From: Escherichia sp. ESNIH1
Lineage (GTDB): Bacteria; Pseudomonadota; Gammaproteobacteria; Enterobacterales; Enterobacteriaceae
Assembly: GCA_002918705.1 (NCBI GenBank)
Contig: PQKR01000004.1
Location: 1-64,000 of the forward strand
Length of the DNA stretch: 64,000 nt
Direction: 5' to 3'
Made by a program: the position numbers and the translations under genes. Of the stretch, positions 20,739 through 29,504 are shown in pieces; positions within the stretch are counted from its first letter, which is position 1, and each line of letters begins with the position of its first letter. The notes under the pieces are model-generated. The model was given only the letters and a program-made list of their open reading frames with translations, did no database searches and had not been told where the DNA came from.

Positions 20739-21698
20739 TCACTTTTGCGTGCGCCAGGCTCCGGCCGCCGGATCCCGCAGCTGCGGATGCAGATTGTCGA
20801 TTAAAAGCAGCGTCAGGCTGGTGCCGGGCTCTAGCCAGGCGGACCATACTTTACGCACCTCGGCGAGCCGCGTCTGGAGACGAGCGTCATCCAGCGCCTG
20901 ATCCCGCGACACCTCTACTGCCACCGTGCCGCTGTTTTTCCAGCCGTTGAGCTGCGGATCGTAGGGCAGGATCAGCCAGCTCTGGGGAGCCAGGCTATTG
21001 CTTACCACCATCCGTTCGTTGTTTACGCTAGTGATCAGCAGGCTGTCAGCATTGGCTTTATCGCTCAGACCGCTGACCGGGAAGCCGTGCACGAAGGTCA
21101 TCACCGCGCGTTTTTCACCCTTGTTTCCATGCTGGATCACTTCGCTGCGGCCGTTCAGCCAGCCGCCGCGCTCGCACTTGCCGTTAGCCTTTGCCGGAAT
21201 AAATAGCGCCGAGGCGTTGGCATCACCCTGCCAGAAGGTACGCAGGTGGCAGCCATCCTGTAACGTAAACTCAAGCCACGGCGTGCGGTCGGCAATCGGC
21301 GAGGGCTGCTGCGCCTGAACGGTATTGGCTGCAGACTGAGCCGCGCGCGGCGTAATGACAACGGCCCATTCGCTCTCTTTGGTGGCGATGCCTTCGGCGA
21401 GCAGTTCACCTTCCGGGTCGACCATCTGCCAGTTTACCTGGCCGATAGTGCTGCACTGGCTCTCCAGCAGCGCGCCGAGGCGCGGCATAAAAGTGGTCAA
21501 AATCGAGGGCGCTTTATCACCGCTGGCAACAATGCGCAGCGGTAATTTTGCAGAACACCAGCTTTGCGGCGATTTATCGTTAACGTTGTCTATCCAGACA
21601 TCCAGCTTCTGAGAGGGGGATTGGGCAATACGATAATTCCCTGCCGACACGGTTGTGGATGCTAAAAGCAACGCCAAACCTGAAAGCCAGACTTTCAT
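20739..21698 (-). CDS. Secreted protein of unknown function in the pseudokinase operon
   Basis: 319 residues with a clear Sec signal peptide (MKVWLSGLALLLASTTVSA, cleavage near residue 19), so periplasmic. Four or five cysteines (SWCSAKLP, ESQCSTIG, DGCHLRTFW, GKCERGG) could form disulfides. I do not recognise a family. It lies 24 bases after the SH3 lipoprotein gene and 54 bases before the pseudokinase gene, in the same direction, so co-transcription is very likely. It may interact with the periplasmic domain of the pseudokinase; this is inference from context only. Confidence 0.75.
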   Translation of the reverse strand: MKVWLSGLALLLASTTVSAGNYRIAQSPSQKLDVWIDNVNDKSPQSWCSAKLPLRIVASGDKAPSILTTFMPRLGALLESQCSTIGQVNWQMVDPEGELLAEGIATKESEWAVVITPRAAQSAANTVQAQQPSPIADRTPWLEFTLQDGCHLRTFWQGDANASALFIPAKANGKCERGGWLNGRSEVIQHGNKGEKRAVMTFVHGFPVSGLSDKANADSLLITSVNNERMVVSNSLAPQSWLILPYDPQLNGWKNSGTVAVEVSRDQALDDARLQTRLAEVRKVWSAWLEPGTSLTLLLIDNLHPQLRDPAAGAWRTQK

Positions 21699-21722
21699 AT
21701 AATTCCTTGTTAGCCAGAGTAA

Positions 21723-22217
21723 TTAATCAATAATCCAGGTGCCGCTATCGCCTTTTTGGCATGCTTTGCTGCTGTCATCCACCGCCACGCAGGTCGCTTT
21801 TTTCGCGGCGCGCTTAGGACGGCGGCGATCGTTTTTTAGCGTCTGCTCGTAGAGGGCACTTTTCACCATCGCACGCGGCGGCACGTAGCCAATCAGCTGC
21901 TCGTTATCCTGTTCGGCTACGGCCAGCCAGGCGTTATCCACCTCGCCCAAAACGGTATAGGTTTCGCCGTTTTTCAGCTGGCCAAGGACTTTACCGCCGT
22001 AGGAGGGCGTGCTGAGGATCGAGCCGGGGTAGAGCGCCCGGTAGGGCTCATTGACAGGCGTAAAGGTAGCGGGTGGCGAGACCGCATAGCGGTGCGTCAG
22101 CGTGATGCCGTTGACCTGGCTGGTCACCAGCGTATCGTCCGTCATTTTCGGCGGGGGTGCTTTACAGCCGACAACGACAGTGACCATAAAAAGGAGTAAC
22201 AGGCCTCGCAATTTCAT
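21723..22217 (-). CDS. SH3-domain lipoprotein
   Basis: 164 residues. The N-terminus MKLRGLLLLFMVTVVVGC is a lipoprotein signal with the lipidated cysteine at residue 18; Lys rather than Asp follows, so outer-membrane sorting is expected. A bacterial SH3-like domain covers about 60-115 (GKVLGQLKNGETYTVLGEV, WLAVAEQ, GYVPPRAM). A basic stretch (RRRPKRAAKKA) follows, then two cysteines near the end. SH3 domains of this kind often bind peptidoglycan. First gene of the operon with the secreted protein and the pseudokinase. Confidence 0.82.
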   Translation of the reverse strand: MKLRGLLLLFMVTVVVGCKAPPPKMTDDTLVTSQVNGITLTHRYAVSPPATFTPVNEPYRALYPGSILSTPSYGGKVLGQLKNGETYTVLGEVDNAWLAVAEQDNEQLIGYVPPRAMVKSALYEQTLKNDRRRPKRAAKKATCVAVDDSSKACQKGDSGTWIID

Positions 22218-22426
22218 TATAACTTTCCCTGAAAAAATGATTAAACCCGACCGCCGCTGACTATTAAGGATTAATACAGCTTAAGCATAGTCTGATGATT
22301 CTACATTGAGTTTATAACAATTCAATCGCCTTCTGATGGGGAGAGATTGTTAAATATGGTCTTTACGTGCATATATTCTTATTAAACCAATTTTAGCCTG
22401 CTGTATCTCAAGGGCGGATCTCTTTT

Positions 22427-22984
22427 TCACCGCCGGGTACGCAGCCGTGCTTGCGCCAGAGCAAGATCGGCAAGCGTATCGACATCGCGTATGATGCCGT
22501 CGTCTGTTACCGGCAGATCCTGTATGTTGTCGCTGATCCTCGCTTGCCGCACAATCGCCGCCGCACCCACGTCGCCCTCCAGCGCGGCTAATGCCTGAAA
22601 ATAGCGCCGTCCAAATCCCACCGGATGGCCCGACTGCTGATGAAAGCGGGGCACCACAATGCGCTGCTCCACCAGCGCTCCGGCAACGCGCCGGAGCGTG
22701 GCGGCCTCTACGAGAGGCAGATCGCCGGGTAGGATCAGCCAGCCTGCGGCCTCAGACGTTGCCTGCACCCCCATCGCAATGGACTCTCCCATGCCGCCGG
22801 TGCCGCCTTCGGGCCGGACAAGATGCCACGGCAGGCCGGAGGATTGCACCGCTGCAAGGGTATGGGAGAGCACGGATTTACCGCTGAGCAGGGTATCGAG
22901 CTTGTGGCTTGCCGCCCCCGAGGCGAGAAAACGCTCGCCCCGTCCAGCAGCCAGTACAATCACCGTGGGCAGAGCGGCTGTCAC
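22427..22984 (-). CDS. MocA/MobA-like molybdenum cofactor nucleotidyltransferase
   Basis: 185 residues. The N-terminal VIVLAAGRGERF is the nucleotide-binding motif of MobA/MocA enzymes, and LILPGDLPLV carries the Mg-binding aspartates. The first codons overlap the end of the XdhC-like gene by four bases, so it belongs to the paoABCD operon. PaoABC-type enzymes use the cytosine dinucleotide form of molybdopterin, made by MocA, so this is probably a dedicated cytidylyltransferase; CTP versus GTP preference is inference from context. The E. coli pao operon does not include such a gene. Confidence 0.82.
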   Translation of the reverse strand: MTAALPTVIVLAAGRGERFLASGAASHKLDTLLSGKSVLSHTLAAVQSSGLPWHLVRPEGGTGGMGESIAMGVQATSEAAGWLILPGDLPLVEAATLRRVAGALVEQRIVVPRFHQQSGHPVGFGRRYFQALAALEGDVGAAAIVRQARISDNIQDLPVTDDGIIRDVDTLADLALAQARLRTRR

Positions 22985-23925
22985 TCAGCCCCCCGGCCGC
23001 GCGCGGCTGCCACGTCTGCCAACACCGACAGCGCCAGCGAGCTGGCATCCCGCGCCTGGGGGAAGATGCCGATCGGGGCTTTGATCCGCGCAATCTGATC
23101 AGGCTGAAAACCACGTTCGGTCAGGGCGCGGACCCGTTTTTCATGCGTGCGGCGACTGCCCAGCGCGCCGATATAAAAGGGCGTGGCGGTCAGCGCGGCA
23201 CTCAGCAGGGGTAGCTCCCGGTCGAGATCGTGCCAGAGGAAAATGACCGCCGTGTGGGCATCGATCAGGGCAGTGAGCGTCCGCAGCCGGGAGCCATCGT
23301 CAATATGCACATCGTATCCCGCTGCGTCGGCGAGTTTAGCCGCCATATCTGCCTCGACGGAGCGGCCAAAGATAATCACCCGCGTTGCAGGACGGTAGTG
23401 AATGACAAACTCATCCTCTTTCCAGCCTGTCTCTTCGTCAGACGCACCCATATGCAGCGTCTGGGCGCGAGGACTATAGCGAAGCGCCGTAGAGTGACGT
23501 CGCTCCAGCGCCGCCAGCACTGCTAGCAGAGGGCGCGCCGAGCGGAGCGGGTGGATGCTGAGGGTAATCCCGCCCCCGCAGGGCAGGACAATATCAAACC
23601 AGGGCGACCCCTCCCCATAGATGACCGTGCGATCCGCGCCGGATTTGATCGCCTCCAGCGCCTCCCAGGCAGCGGCGGCCTCAACGCAGCCGCCGGAGAC
23701 AAAGCCGCAGTAGAGGCCATCCTCGCGTACGGCCATCTGCGCCCCTAAGGGGCGCGCCGCGCCGCCGCGGATCTCGGTTAACACGATCAGCGCCGCCGCC
23801 ATGCCGGAGGCCAGCGCCTGGGTTGCAAAACGCAGCACCGCCACGCTGTCGTCGGTTAAAAACGCCCGCTGTGGGGTAACAGCGGGATCATGCTCGGTTG
23901 CAATATGCACAGGTTGTGGCAGCAC
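22981..23925 (-). CDS. paoD: XdhC/PaoD-type molybdenum cofactor insertion chaperone
   Basis: 314 residues, near the 318 of E. coli PaoD. It has the XdhC/CoxI features GGCVEAA and GEGSPWFDIVLPCGGGI in the first half and a Rossmann segment VIIFGRSVEADMAAKLA, then IGALGSRRTHEKRVRAL in the second. The protein holds the matured (sulfurated, cytosine dinucleotide) cofactor and inserts it into PaoC. Ten bases from paoC and overlapping the MocA-like gene. Confidence 0.88.
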   Translation of the reverse strand: MLPQPVHIATEHDPAVTPQRAFLTDDSVAVLRFATQALASGMAAALIVLTEIRGGAARPLGAQMAVREDGLYCGFVSGGCVEAAAAWEALEAIKSGADRTVIYGEGSPWFDIVLPCGGGITLSIHPLRSARPLLAVLAALERRHSTALRYSPRAQTLHMGASDEETGWKEDEFVIHYRPATRVIIFGRSVEADMAAKLADAAGYDVHIDDGSRLRTLTALIDAHTAVIFLWHDLDRELPLLSAALTATPFYIGALGSRRTHEKRVRALTERGFQPDQIARIKAPIGIFPQARDASSLALSVLADVAAARGRGAE

Positions 23926-23934
23926 GTCCCTCTC

Positions 23935-26124
23935 CTATATCGCTTCCGGCAGGCCGCTCAGCAGCTTGTCGAGTGTAATAGGGTAGTCGCGTACCCGCAC
24001 GCCGGTGGCGTTGTAGATCGCGTTGGCAATAGCGGCGCTGACGCCGCACAGCCCCAGCTCGCCAACCCCTTTAGCCTTCATTGGCGAAGACACCGGATCG
24101 GTATCGTCGAGGAAAATCACCTCCTGAACGGGGATATCGGCATGTACCGGTACCTCATAGGTAGCGAGATCGTGGTTGACAAAGTAGCCCAGTCGGGTAT
24201 CCACCGCCAGCTCTTCCATCAGCGCCGCGCCAAGGCCCATCGTCATTGCCCCAATCACCTGGCTACGCGCCGTTTTCGGGTTGAGGATCCGCCCGGCGGC
24301 GCACACCGCCAGCATCCGGCGCACCCGCACCTCGCCGGTAGCGATATCCACCCCCACTTCGACAAAGTGCGCGGCAAAGGTGGACTGCTGATACTTCTCC
24401 TGCAGATCGCCAAACTCAATGGTATCTTCGGCGCTAAGCGCCCCGGCATCGGTGAGCGGGGCGCTGCGTCCCTCCACGCTGATCCTGCCGTCGGCAAAGA
24501 CCGCGTTTTGCGGATCGAATCCCAGCTTATTTGCCACCGCCTCGCGCAGCTTGACGCAGGCGGCGTAGACCCCCGCCGTAGAGCTGTTGGCTCCCCACTG
24601 TCCGCCGGACCCGGCAGAGACCGGGAAGGTGGAGTCTCCCAGCTGCACTACCACTTTTTCCAGCGGCAGGCCCAGCATCTCGGCGGCCGTCTGGGCAATA
24701 ATGGTGTAGCTGCCGGTGCCGATATCGGTTATGTCGGTCTCAACGGTGAGCATGCCCTGAGCGTCGAGATGCACGCGCGCCCCGGAGGTCATCACAAGGT
24801 TGTTACGAAAACCGGCTGCGACCCCCATGCCCACCAGCCAGCGACCGTCGCGGATCTGCCCCGGCGTTGGGTGGCGGCGCTGCCAGCCAAAATGCTGAGC
24901 GCCGGTACGCAGACACTCCACCAGCTGGCGGCGGGAGAAGGGGCGATCCGGGTTAGTGGGATCGACCTGGGTATCGTTGAGGATGCGGAACTCTACCGGA
25001 TCCACACCTGCCTTCTCGGCAATCTCGTCGATGGCGATCTCGAGGACCATCATGCCCGGTGCTTCCCCAGGGGCGCGCATGGCGTTCCCCTCCGGCAGAT
25101 CCAGCTCCGCCAGCCGTAGCCCGGTGTGGCGATTCGCTCCGGCATAGAGAAAGTTCGTCTGCTGCACGGCGGTCTCCGGTTCGCCTTCGGGCAGGTTGCC
25201 GGACCAGCTCTCATGGGCGATGGCGGTGATATGCCCGGCCTCGTCGGTGCCGATGCGTACCTGCTGAATAGTCGCCGGACGGTGCGTCGTGTTATTGGGG
25301 ATCAGCGGTCGGGAGAGCATCACCTTCACCGGACGCTTCGCCGCCCGTGCGCCGAGCGCGGCCAGCAAGGCATCGCTGCGCAAGAACAGCTTGCCGCCAA
25401 AACCACCGCCAATATAGGGCGACAGCACCCGGATATTCTCTTTCGGGATATTCAGCGTTAGCGCAAGGTCAGAGCGGCACCAGTCAATCATCTGGTTAGA
25501 GGTCCAGACGGTGAGTTTGTCCCCCTCCCAGACCGCCATAGAGGCGTGCGGCTCCATCGCCATATGGCTCTGATCCGGCGTCGTGTAGGTCGCGTCGAGC
25601 TTGACCGGAGAAGAGGCGAAGGCGGTAGCGAAATCGCCGGTCACGCTGTCGGGCTGATCCTCCTGCGGGGCGGTCACGCTGGGTTTCACTTCGGCTAAAT
25701 CGTATTCGCCCCGATCCCGCTGGTAATCTACCTCGATCAGTGCCGCTGCGGCACGTGCCTGCTCGAAGGTCTCCGCCACCACGACGGCGATGGCCTGGTG
25801 ATAGTGCTGGATCGCCGGACCGCCGAGCAGGACGGCGGTATTTTTTTCGCCCTTGCCCAGTTTTCCCGCGTTGTCGGCGGTGACCACCGCCAGCACGCCG
25901 GGTGCGCTGCGAGCGGCCTGGATGTTAATGCTGTTAATTCGCCCCTTCGCGATCCCCGCGCCGACCACGTAGCCGTAGGCGGCATTGGGCACCTTGTCAT
26001 GCCACTCGTAGGCGTAGTGCGCGGTGCCGGTAGTTTTCAGCGGGCCATCGATGCGATCGTGCGGACGGCCGACCACCTTCATGCGGTCGATAGGGTTTTC
26101 CGTGGCGGGATTATCAAATTTCAT
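23935..26124 (-). CDS. paoC: Periplasmic aldehyde oxidoreductase, molybdenum-binding subunit PaoC
   Basis: 729 residues (E. coli PaoC 732) of the xanthine oxidase family. The N-terminus GRPHDRIDGPLKTTGTAHYA is typical, followed by IGGGFGGKLFLRSD and GSGGQWGANSS cofactor loops. The catalytic glutamate is Glu689 in KGVGELGLCG. Oxidises aldehydes, including aromatic ones, in the periplasm, probably as detoxification. It lacks its own signal peptide and is expected to be co-exported with the Tat substrate PaoA. Confidence 0.93.
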   Translation of the reverse strand: MKFDNPATENPIDRMKVVGRPHDRIDGPLKTTGTAHYAYEWHDKVPNAAYGYVVGAGIAKGRINSINIQAARSAPGVLAVVTADNAGKLGKGEKNTAVLLGGPAIQHYHQAIAVVVAETFEQARAAAALIEVDYQRDRGEYDLAEVKPSVTAPQEDQPDSVTGDFATAFASSPVKLDATYTTPDQSHMAMEPHASMAVWEGDKLTVWTSNQMIDWCRSDLALTLNIPKENIRVLSPYIGGGFGGKLFLRSDALLAALGARAAKRPVKVMLSRPLIPNNTTHRPATIQQVRIGTDEAGHITAIAHESWSGNLPEGEPETAVQQTNFLYAGANRHTGLRLAELDLPEGNAMRAPGEAPGMMVLEIAIDEIAEKAGVDPVEFRILNDTQVDPTNPDRPFSRRQLVECLRTGAQHFGWQRRHPTPGQIRDGRWLVGMGVAAGFRNNLVMTSGARVHLDAQGMLTVETDITDIGTGSYTIIAQTAAEMLGLPLEKVVVQLGDSTFPVSAGSGGQWGANSSTAGVYAACVKLREAVANKLGFDPQNAVFADGRISVEGRSAPLTDAGALSAEDTIEFGDLQEKYQQSTFAAHFVEVGVDIATGEVRVRRMLAVCAAGRILNPKTARSQVIGAMTMGLGAALMEELAVDTRLGYFVNHDLATYEVPVHADIPVQEVIFLDDTDPVSSPMKAKGVGELGLCGVSAAIANAIYNATGVRVRDYPITLDKLLSGLPEAI

Positions 26125-26128
26125 CGCT

Positions 26129-27079
26129 TTATGCCCTCGCTTCTGCCAGCACCGAGGCGATAGTGCGCTTCGCCAGGGTTAATTTAAACGCGTTTTCATG
26201 GGTTGGCTGGGCCTCGGCAAACAGCCGGTCATAGACCGCCTGTGCGCCCTGCGCCACCGCCGCATCGGCATCCTCCCGCCGCCACGGCTGGTGAGCCACG
26301 CCCCCCAACGCCACTCGACCGCTGCCGTCCTGCTGTACGATGGCGGCGACGGAGACCAGCGCGAAGGCGTAGGAGGCACGATCCCTTACCTTGCGGTAGA
26401 TATGGGTGCCGCCCACCGGCGGCGGCAGGGTGACGGCGGTAATCAGCTCCCCAGGAGCAAGGTTCGTTTCGATGTGCGGCGTGTTGCCCGGCGCACGGTA
26501 AAATTGAGCGATCGGGATCTCGCGCGTCTGCCCATCCGGGCGCACCGTCTCTACCACCGCATCAAGCAGCCGCATGGCGACGGCCATATCGCTGGGATGC
26601 GTCGCGATGCAGGCTTTGCTGGTGCCCACCACCGCATGCTGACGGCTGAACCCCTCCAGCGCCGCGCAGCCGCTGCCGGGAAGCCGCTTGTTGCAGGGTT
26701 GGTTGGTGTCGTAGAAGTAGGGGCAGCGAGTGCGCTGAAGCAGATTACCCGCCGTGGTGGCCTGGTTACGCAGCTGTCCGGAGGCCCCGGCCAGTAGCGC
26801 CCGAGAGAGAACGGCATAGTCGCGGCGCACCCGCTCATCGGCAGCCAGATCGGTATTGCGCACCAGGGCACCGATGCGCAGGCCACCTTCAGAGGTCTGT
26901 TCAATCTTATCCAGCGCCAGGCTATTGATATCGATCAGGTGCAGCGGAGCTTCGATCTCCAGCTTCATCAGATCGAGCAGGTTAGTACCGCCAGCGATAA
27001 ACTTAGCGTGGGGCGTGCGCCCGGCGCTGGCTGCCGCTTCGGCAGGGGTGTTGACGCGCTCATAGGTAAACGCCTTCAT
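26129..27079 (-). CDS. paoB: Periplasmic aldehyde oxidoreductase, FAD-binding subunit PaoB
   Basis: 316 residues (E. coli 318). FAD loops [14 protein letters not shown] and [12 protein letters not shown] are visible. The cysteines in [20 protein letters not shown] match the extra [4Fe-4S] site that distinguishes PaoB from the xanthine dehydrogenase FAD subunit. The start codon overlaps the paoA stop by four bases. Confidence 0.92.
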   Translation of the reverse strand: MKAFTYERVNTPAEAAASAGRTPHAKFIAGGTNLLDLMKLEIEAPLHLIDINSLALDKIEQTSEGGLRIGALVRNTDLAADERVRRDYAVLSRALLAGASGQLRNQATTAGNLLQRTRCPYFYDTNQPCNKRLPGSGCAALEGFSRQHAVVGTSKACIATHPSDMAVAMRLLDAVVETVRPDGQTREIPIAQFYRAPGNTPHIETNLAPGELITAVTLPPPVGGTHIYRKVRDRASYAFALVSVAAIVQQDGSGRVALGGVAHQPWRREDADAAVAQGAQAVYDRLFAEAQPTHENAFKLTLAKRTIASVLAEARA

Positions 27080-27747
27080 GATTTCAGACCTCCGGCAGCG
27101 TCATCAATGGCGGCGAGGATATTGGCATAGGCCCCGCAGCGGCAGATATTGCCGCTCATTCGCTCGCGGATCTCATCCGGCGTCGCCTGCGGCGTGGAGA
27201 CCAGATCCACAGTCACATGGCTGGGAATACCTGCCTCAATCTCTTTCAGTACCGCCACCGAGGAGCAGATCTGCCCTGGCGTGCAGTAGCCGCACTGAAA
27301 GCCATCGTGTTTCACAAAGGCGGCCTGCATCGGGTGCAGGTTATCCGGCGTGCCCAGTCCTTCGATAGTCGTGATCTCTGCATCCTGATGCATCACGGCG
27401 AGGGTAAGGCAGGCGTTGATCCGGCGGCCGTCGACGATCACGGTACAGGCTCCACACTGGCCGTGATCGCACCCTTTTTTACTGCCGGTGAGGTGCAGAT
27501 GTTCGCGCAGGGCATCCAGCAGGGTAGTACGGGTATCCAGCTCCAGCTGGTGAACCTCGCCGTTGACCTTGAACGAGACCGGCACTGTTTCAGGCGGTGG
27601 CGTGACCGGAGGCTCCCCGGCGCTGAGCGCGACGGAGGGGGAAATGGCCGCTGCCGCAGCAGACGCCGCGCTGGCCTTAATCAGCACCCGACGGGTTACG
27701 CTGAAATCGTACGGTCCTCTGTCTGCCTCATTGCTCTGATTGCTCAT
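27076..27747 (-). CDS. paoA: Periplasmic aldehyde oxidoreductase, [2Fe-2S] subunit PaoA
   Basis: 223 residues from an ATG with a strong GGAGG; the frame is open farther upstream. A Tat signal peptide is visible ([17 protein letters not shown] up to about residue 48), which exports the whole PaoABC complex. Two [2Fe-2S] sites follow: [14 protein letters not shown] with a later NAC, and [10 protein letters not shown] with [10 protein letters not shown]. First gene of the operon paoA-B-C-D-mocA-like. Confidence 0.93.
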   Translation of the reverse strand: MSNQSNEADRGPYDFSVTRRVLIKASAASAAAAAISPSVALSAGEPPVTPPPETVPVSFKVNGEVHQLELDTRTTLLDALREHLHLTGSKKGCDHGQCGACTVIVDGRRINACLTLAVMHQDAEITTIEGLGTPDNLHPMQAAFVKHDGFQCGYCTPGQICSSVAVLKEIEAGIPSHVTVDLVSTPQATPDEIRERMSGNICRCGAYANILAAIDDAAGGLKS

Positions 27748-27880
27748 AATTGCCTCCACATCTATAGCGTTGTTTTTATACGTGCAATAAATAATAGTAG
27801 GCGGTGAAACAGGGATTACCCCCGCTTTTTGCATACGCTAGTGAGCGGGGGACACTAATCAGGCGAAGAGGAGAGAGGGG

Positions 27881-28582
27881 CTAGCGCAGCGGACCGGCAT
27901 GAAGCCGCCCGGATTTTTTCAGCAGGCGAACGGCAAAACAGGCCAACAGTATCAGGGCAATGAGGCCGCCGGAGACCTGCCAGCCACGGGCATCAGCGTT
28001 GAGCGCCCTTGAGGCCAGTAGCACCAGCACCAGCAGGGTCATGCAGAGCGTGGTGTACTCCTTCACGATCACCCGCCGCCAGTTAAAAGCAAAGGTGTCC
28101 AGCGTCTGGCACAGGCCCGCTACGCGCGGCAGCAGGCGCGGCGTCTGGGCGCAGTAGTGCCGATAGCTGTCGCCGAAGCGCCCCAGCAGATAGTGCTCCT
28201 CTGCGGTAATAATGCAGGCGTAGCCGAGGAAAAAGAGCGGCATCGCGATCCCCAGATACCACGGATTATTGGCAGCAACGCCGAAGCCGATAATCATCAG
28301 CAGGTTGCCGAGATAGAGCGGATTGCGACAGTGGGCAAACAGCCCGGTTTGTACCAGGCTGTCGGCATAGACCTTGCGCTGACGGCCGCCGCGCACGATA
28401 TAGTCCAGCCCGACGGTTAAAATACGGATCGCTTGCCCAAGCAGCGCGATAGCCGCGCCCGCGACCAGCATGGCAACAGCGTTCTCGCTGACGTGCTGCC
28501 CACCGAGAAACAGCGTTAGGTAGAGCAGCGGGAAGAGGGCGTTGCGGGTACGAAAGAGAAAGTTGCCGACGGTGATCCTCAT
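27881..28582 (-). CDS. ICMT-family membrane methyltransferase
   Basis: 233 residues, polytopic. The motif CRNPLYLGNLLMIIGFG followed by EEHYLLGRFGDSYRHYC is the SAM-binding signature of the isoprenylcysteine carboxyl methyltransferase/PEMT family (RxPxY, then EE and FG..Y). Substrate unknown; bacterial members methylate small or lipid-linked groups. It starts four bases inside the end of the CmoA-like gene, so the two are translationally coupled. Two further helices lie near the C-terminus. Confidence 0.8.
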   Translation of the reverse strand: MRITVGNFLFRTRNALFPLLYLTLFLGGQHVSENAVAMLVAGAAIALLGQAIRILTVGLDYIVRGGRQRKVYADSLVQTGLFAHCRNPLYLGNLLMIIGFGVAANNPWYLGIAMPLFFLGYACIITAEEHYLLGRFGDSYRHYCAQTPRLLPRVAGLCQTLDTFAFNWRRVIVKEYTTLCMTLLVLVLLASRALNADARGWQVSGGLIALILLACFAVRLLKKSGRLHAGPLR

Positions 28583-29301
28583 TTTATCGCCACCATTGCG
28601 CAGAAGTTATACCAGCGGAAAAAGACCTCTACGCTACGAAAGCCGATATCGCTAAGCAGCTGCCGATTCTCCCCTTCGCTATAGGGGATCAGCACATTCT
28701 CCAGCGCCTCACGCTTCTGGCTGATCTCCAGCTCGCTGTAGCCGTGGCGGCGTTTCATATCGTAGTAATACTTGATAAAGCGTCTGTTGAGATCCGGCGA
28801 GTCACAGACGACTTTCTCTACCAGGATCAGCGCCCCGCCGGGGTTAAGCCCCTCGTAGATAGATGACAGCAGCCCCCGGCGGTGCATGGGACGGACAAAC
28901 ATCAGCGTCAGGATCATTGCCACCACCGAGGCGTTCTCCAGGGTGAGCCCCTGCTTCAGATCGTGGCAGAGAAAACGCATCTCACGGGGCGAATTTAACT
29001 GCGTAAGTTTGCTGCGGCACTTCTCCAGCATCTCCGGAGAGTTGTCGATGCCGGTAAACGCAACGTTCTGCGGCAGCACGCCGTCCAGCAGGGCTAAGGT
29101 TGTACCGGTGGCGCATCCCAGATCGTAAAGCTGGCTCCCCTCGGTAACGTGCTCCGCGGCCAGCTCGCCCACCATGCGCTGGATCTCCTGGTAGAAGGGC
29201 ACGGAGCGGTCGACCATATCATCAAATACCCCTGCAACCTGGTTATCAAAACGAAAATCCTGCACGCTCTTCTCCAGAGCAAATACCTTATCCTGGCCCA
29301 T
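28579..29301 (-). CDS. CmoA-like carboxy-SAM synthase paralogue
   Basis: 240 residues, closely resembling E. coli CmoA (247) along its length but clearly not the orthologue. It carries RSVPFYQEIQRMVG near residue 33, the SAM motif LYDLGCATGTT (58-68), GIDNSPEMLEKCR and, most tellingly, KRRHGYSELEISQKREALEN, where Arg197 corresponds to CmoA Arg199 that contacts the carboxylate of carboxy-SAM. CmoA makes carboxy-SAM from SAM and prephenate for tRNA wobble uridine modification; cmoB is not here. Its partner is the ICMT-like gene, suggesting modification of another substrate. It could instead be a plain SAM methyltransferase. Confidence 0.82.
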   Translation of the reverse strand: MGQDKVFALEKSVQDFRFDNQVAGVFDDMVDRSVPFYQEIQRMVGELAAEHVTEGSQLYDLGCATGTTLALLDGVLPQNVAFTGIDNSPEMLEKCRSKLTQLNSPREMRFLCHDLKQGLTLENASVVAMILTLMFVRPMHRRGLLSSIYEGLNPGGALILVEKVVCDSPDLNRRFIKYYYDMKRRHGYSELEISQKREALENVLIPYSEGENRQLLSDIGFRSVEVFFRWYNFCAMVAIK

Positions 29302-29328
29302 AATAACTCCAACAAAATATTGGAAATG

Positions 29329-29350
29329 AATACATAAAATGTTATGTATT
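29329..29350. promoter_or_regulatory. Inverted repeat upstream of the CmoA-like operon
   Basis: AATACATAA and TTATGTATT arms (nine bases, perfect) around AATG lie 28 bases before the start codon at 29301. The position suits an operator overlapping the promoter or 5' leader. Confidence 0.45.
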
Positions 29351-29427
29351 TATTTCTTAAATGATTGATATTGCTAGGGTAATGCAGGCGGGAACTTATC
29401 GGTTTTATTGTGGTGCTTCCAGCTAAA

Positions 29428-29476
29428 ATGTATTGCAAGGTGTTGTGAGGCTTACAACCTTAAGGTTGCAATACAT
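29428..29476. repeat. 49-base near-palindrome
   Basis: Perfect outer arms ATGTATTGCAA and TTGCAATACAT, with an inner imperfect pairing of AAGGTGTTGT with ACAACCTT. On the minus strand it follows the remnant gene and is followed by TTTTAG, so it could be its old terminator; it could also be an operator for the CmoA-like operon. Confidence 0.45.
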
Positions 29477-29504
29477 CTCTGGCAGGTAGGTGTTTTTGCA
29501 ACGT

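Noticed and set aside
23890-25119. 409-codon open frame on the plus strand
   Set aside because: Antisense to paoC and the end of paoD; no protein features, and the minus-strand genes are clear.
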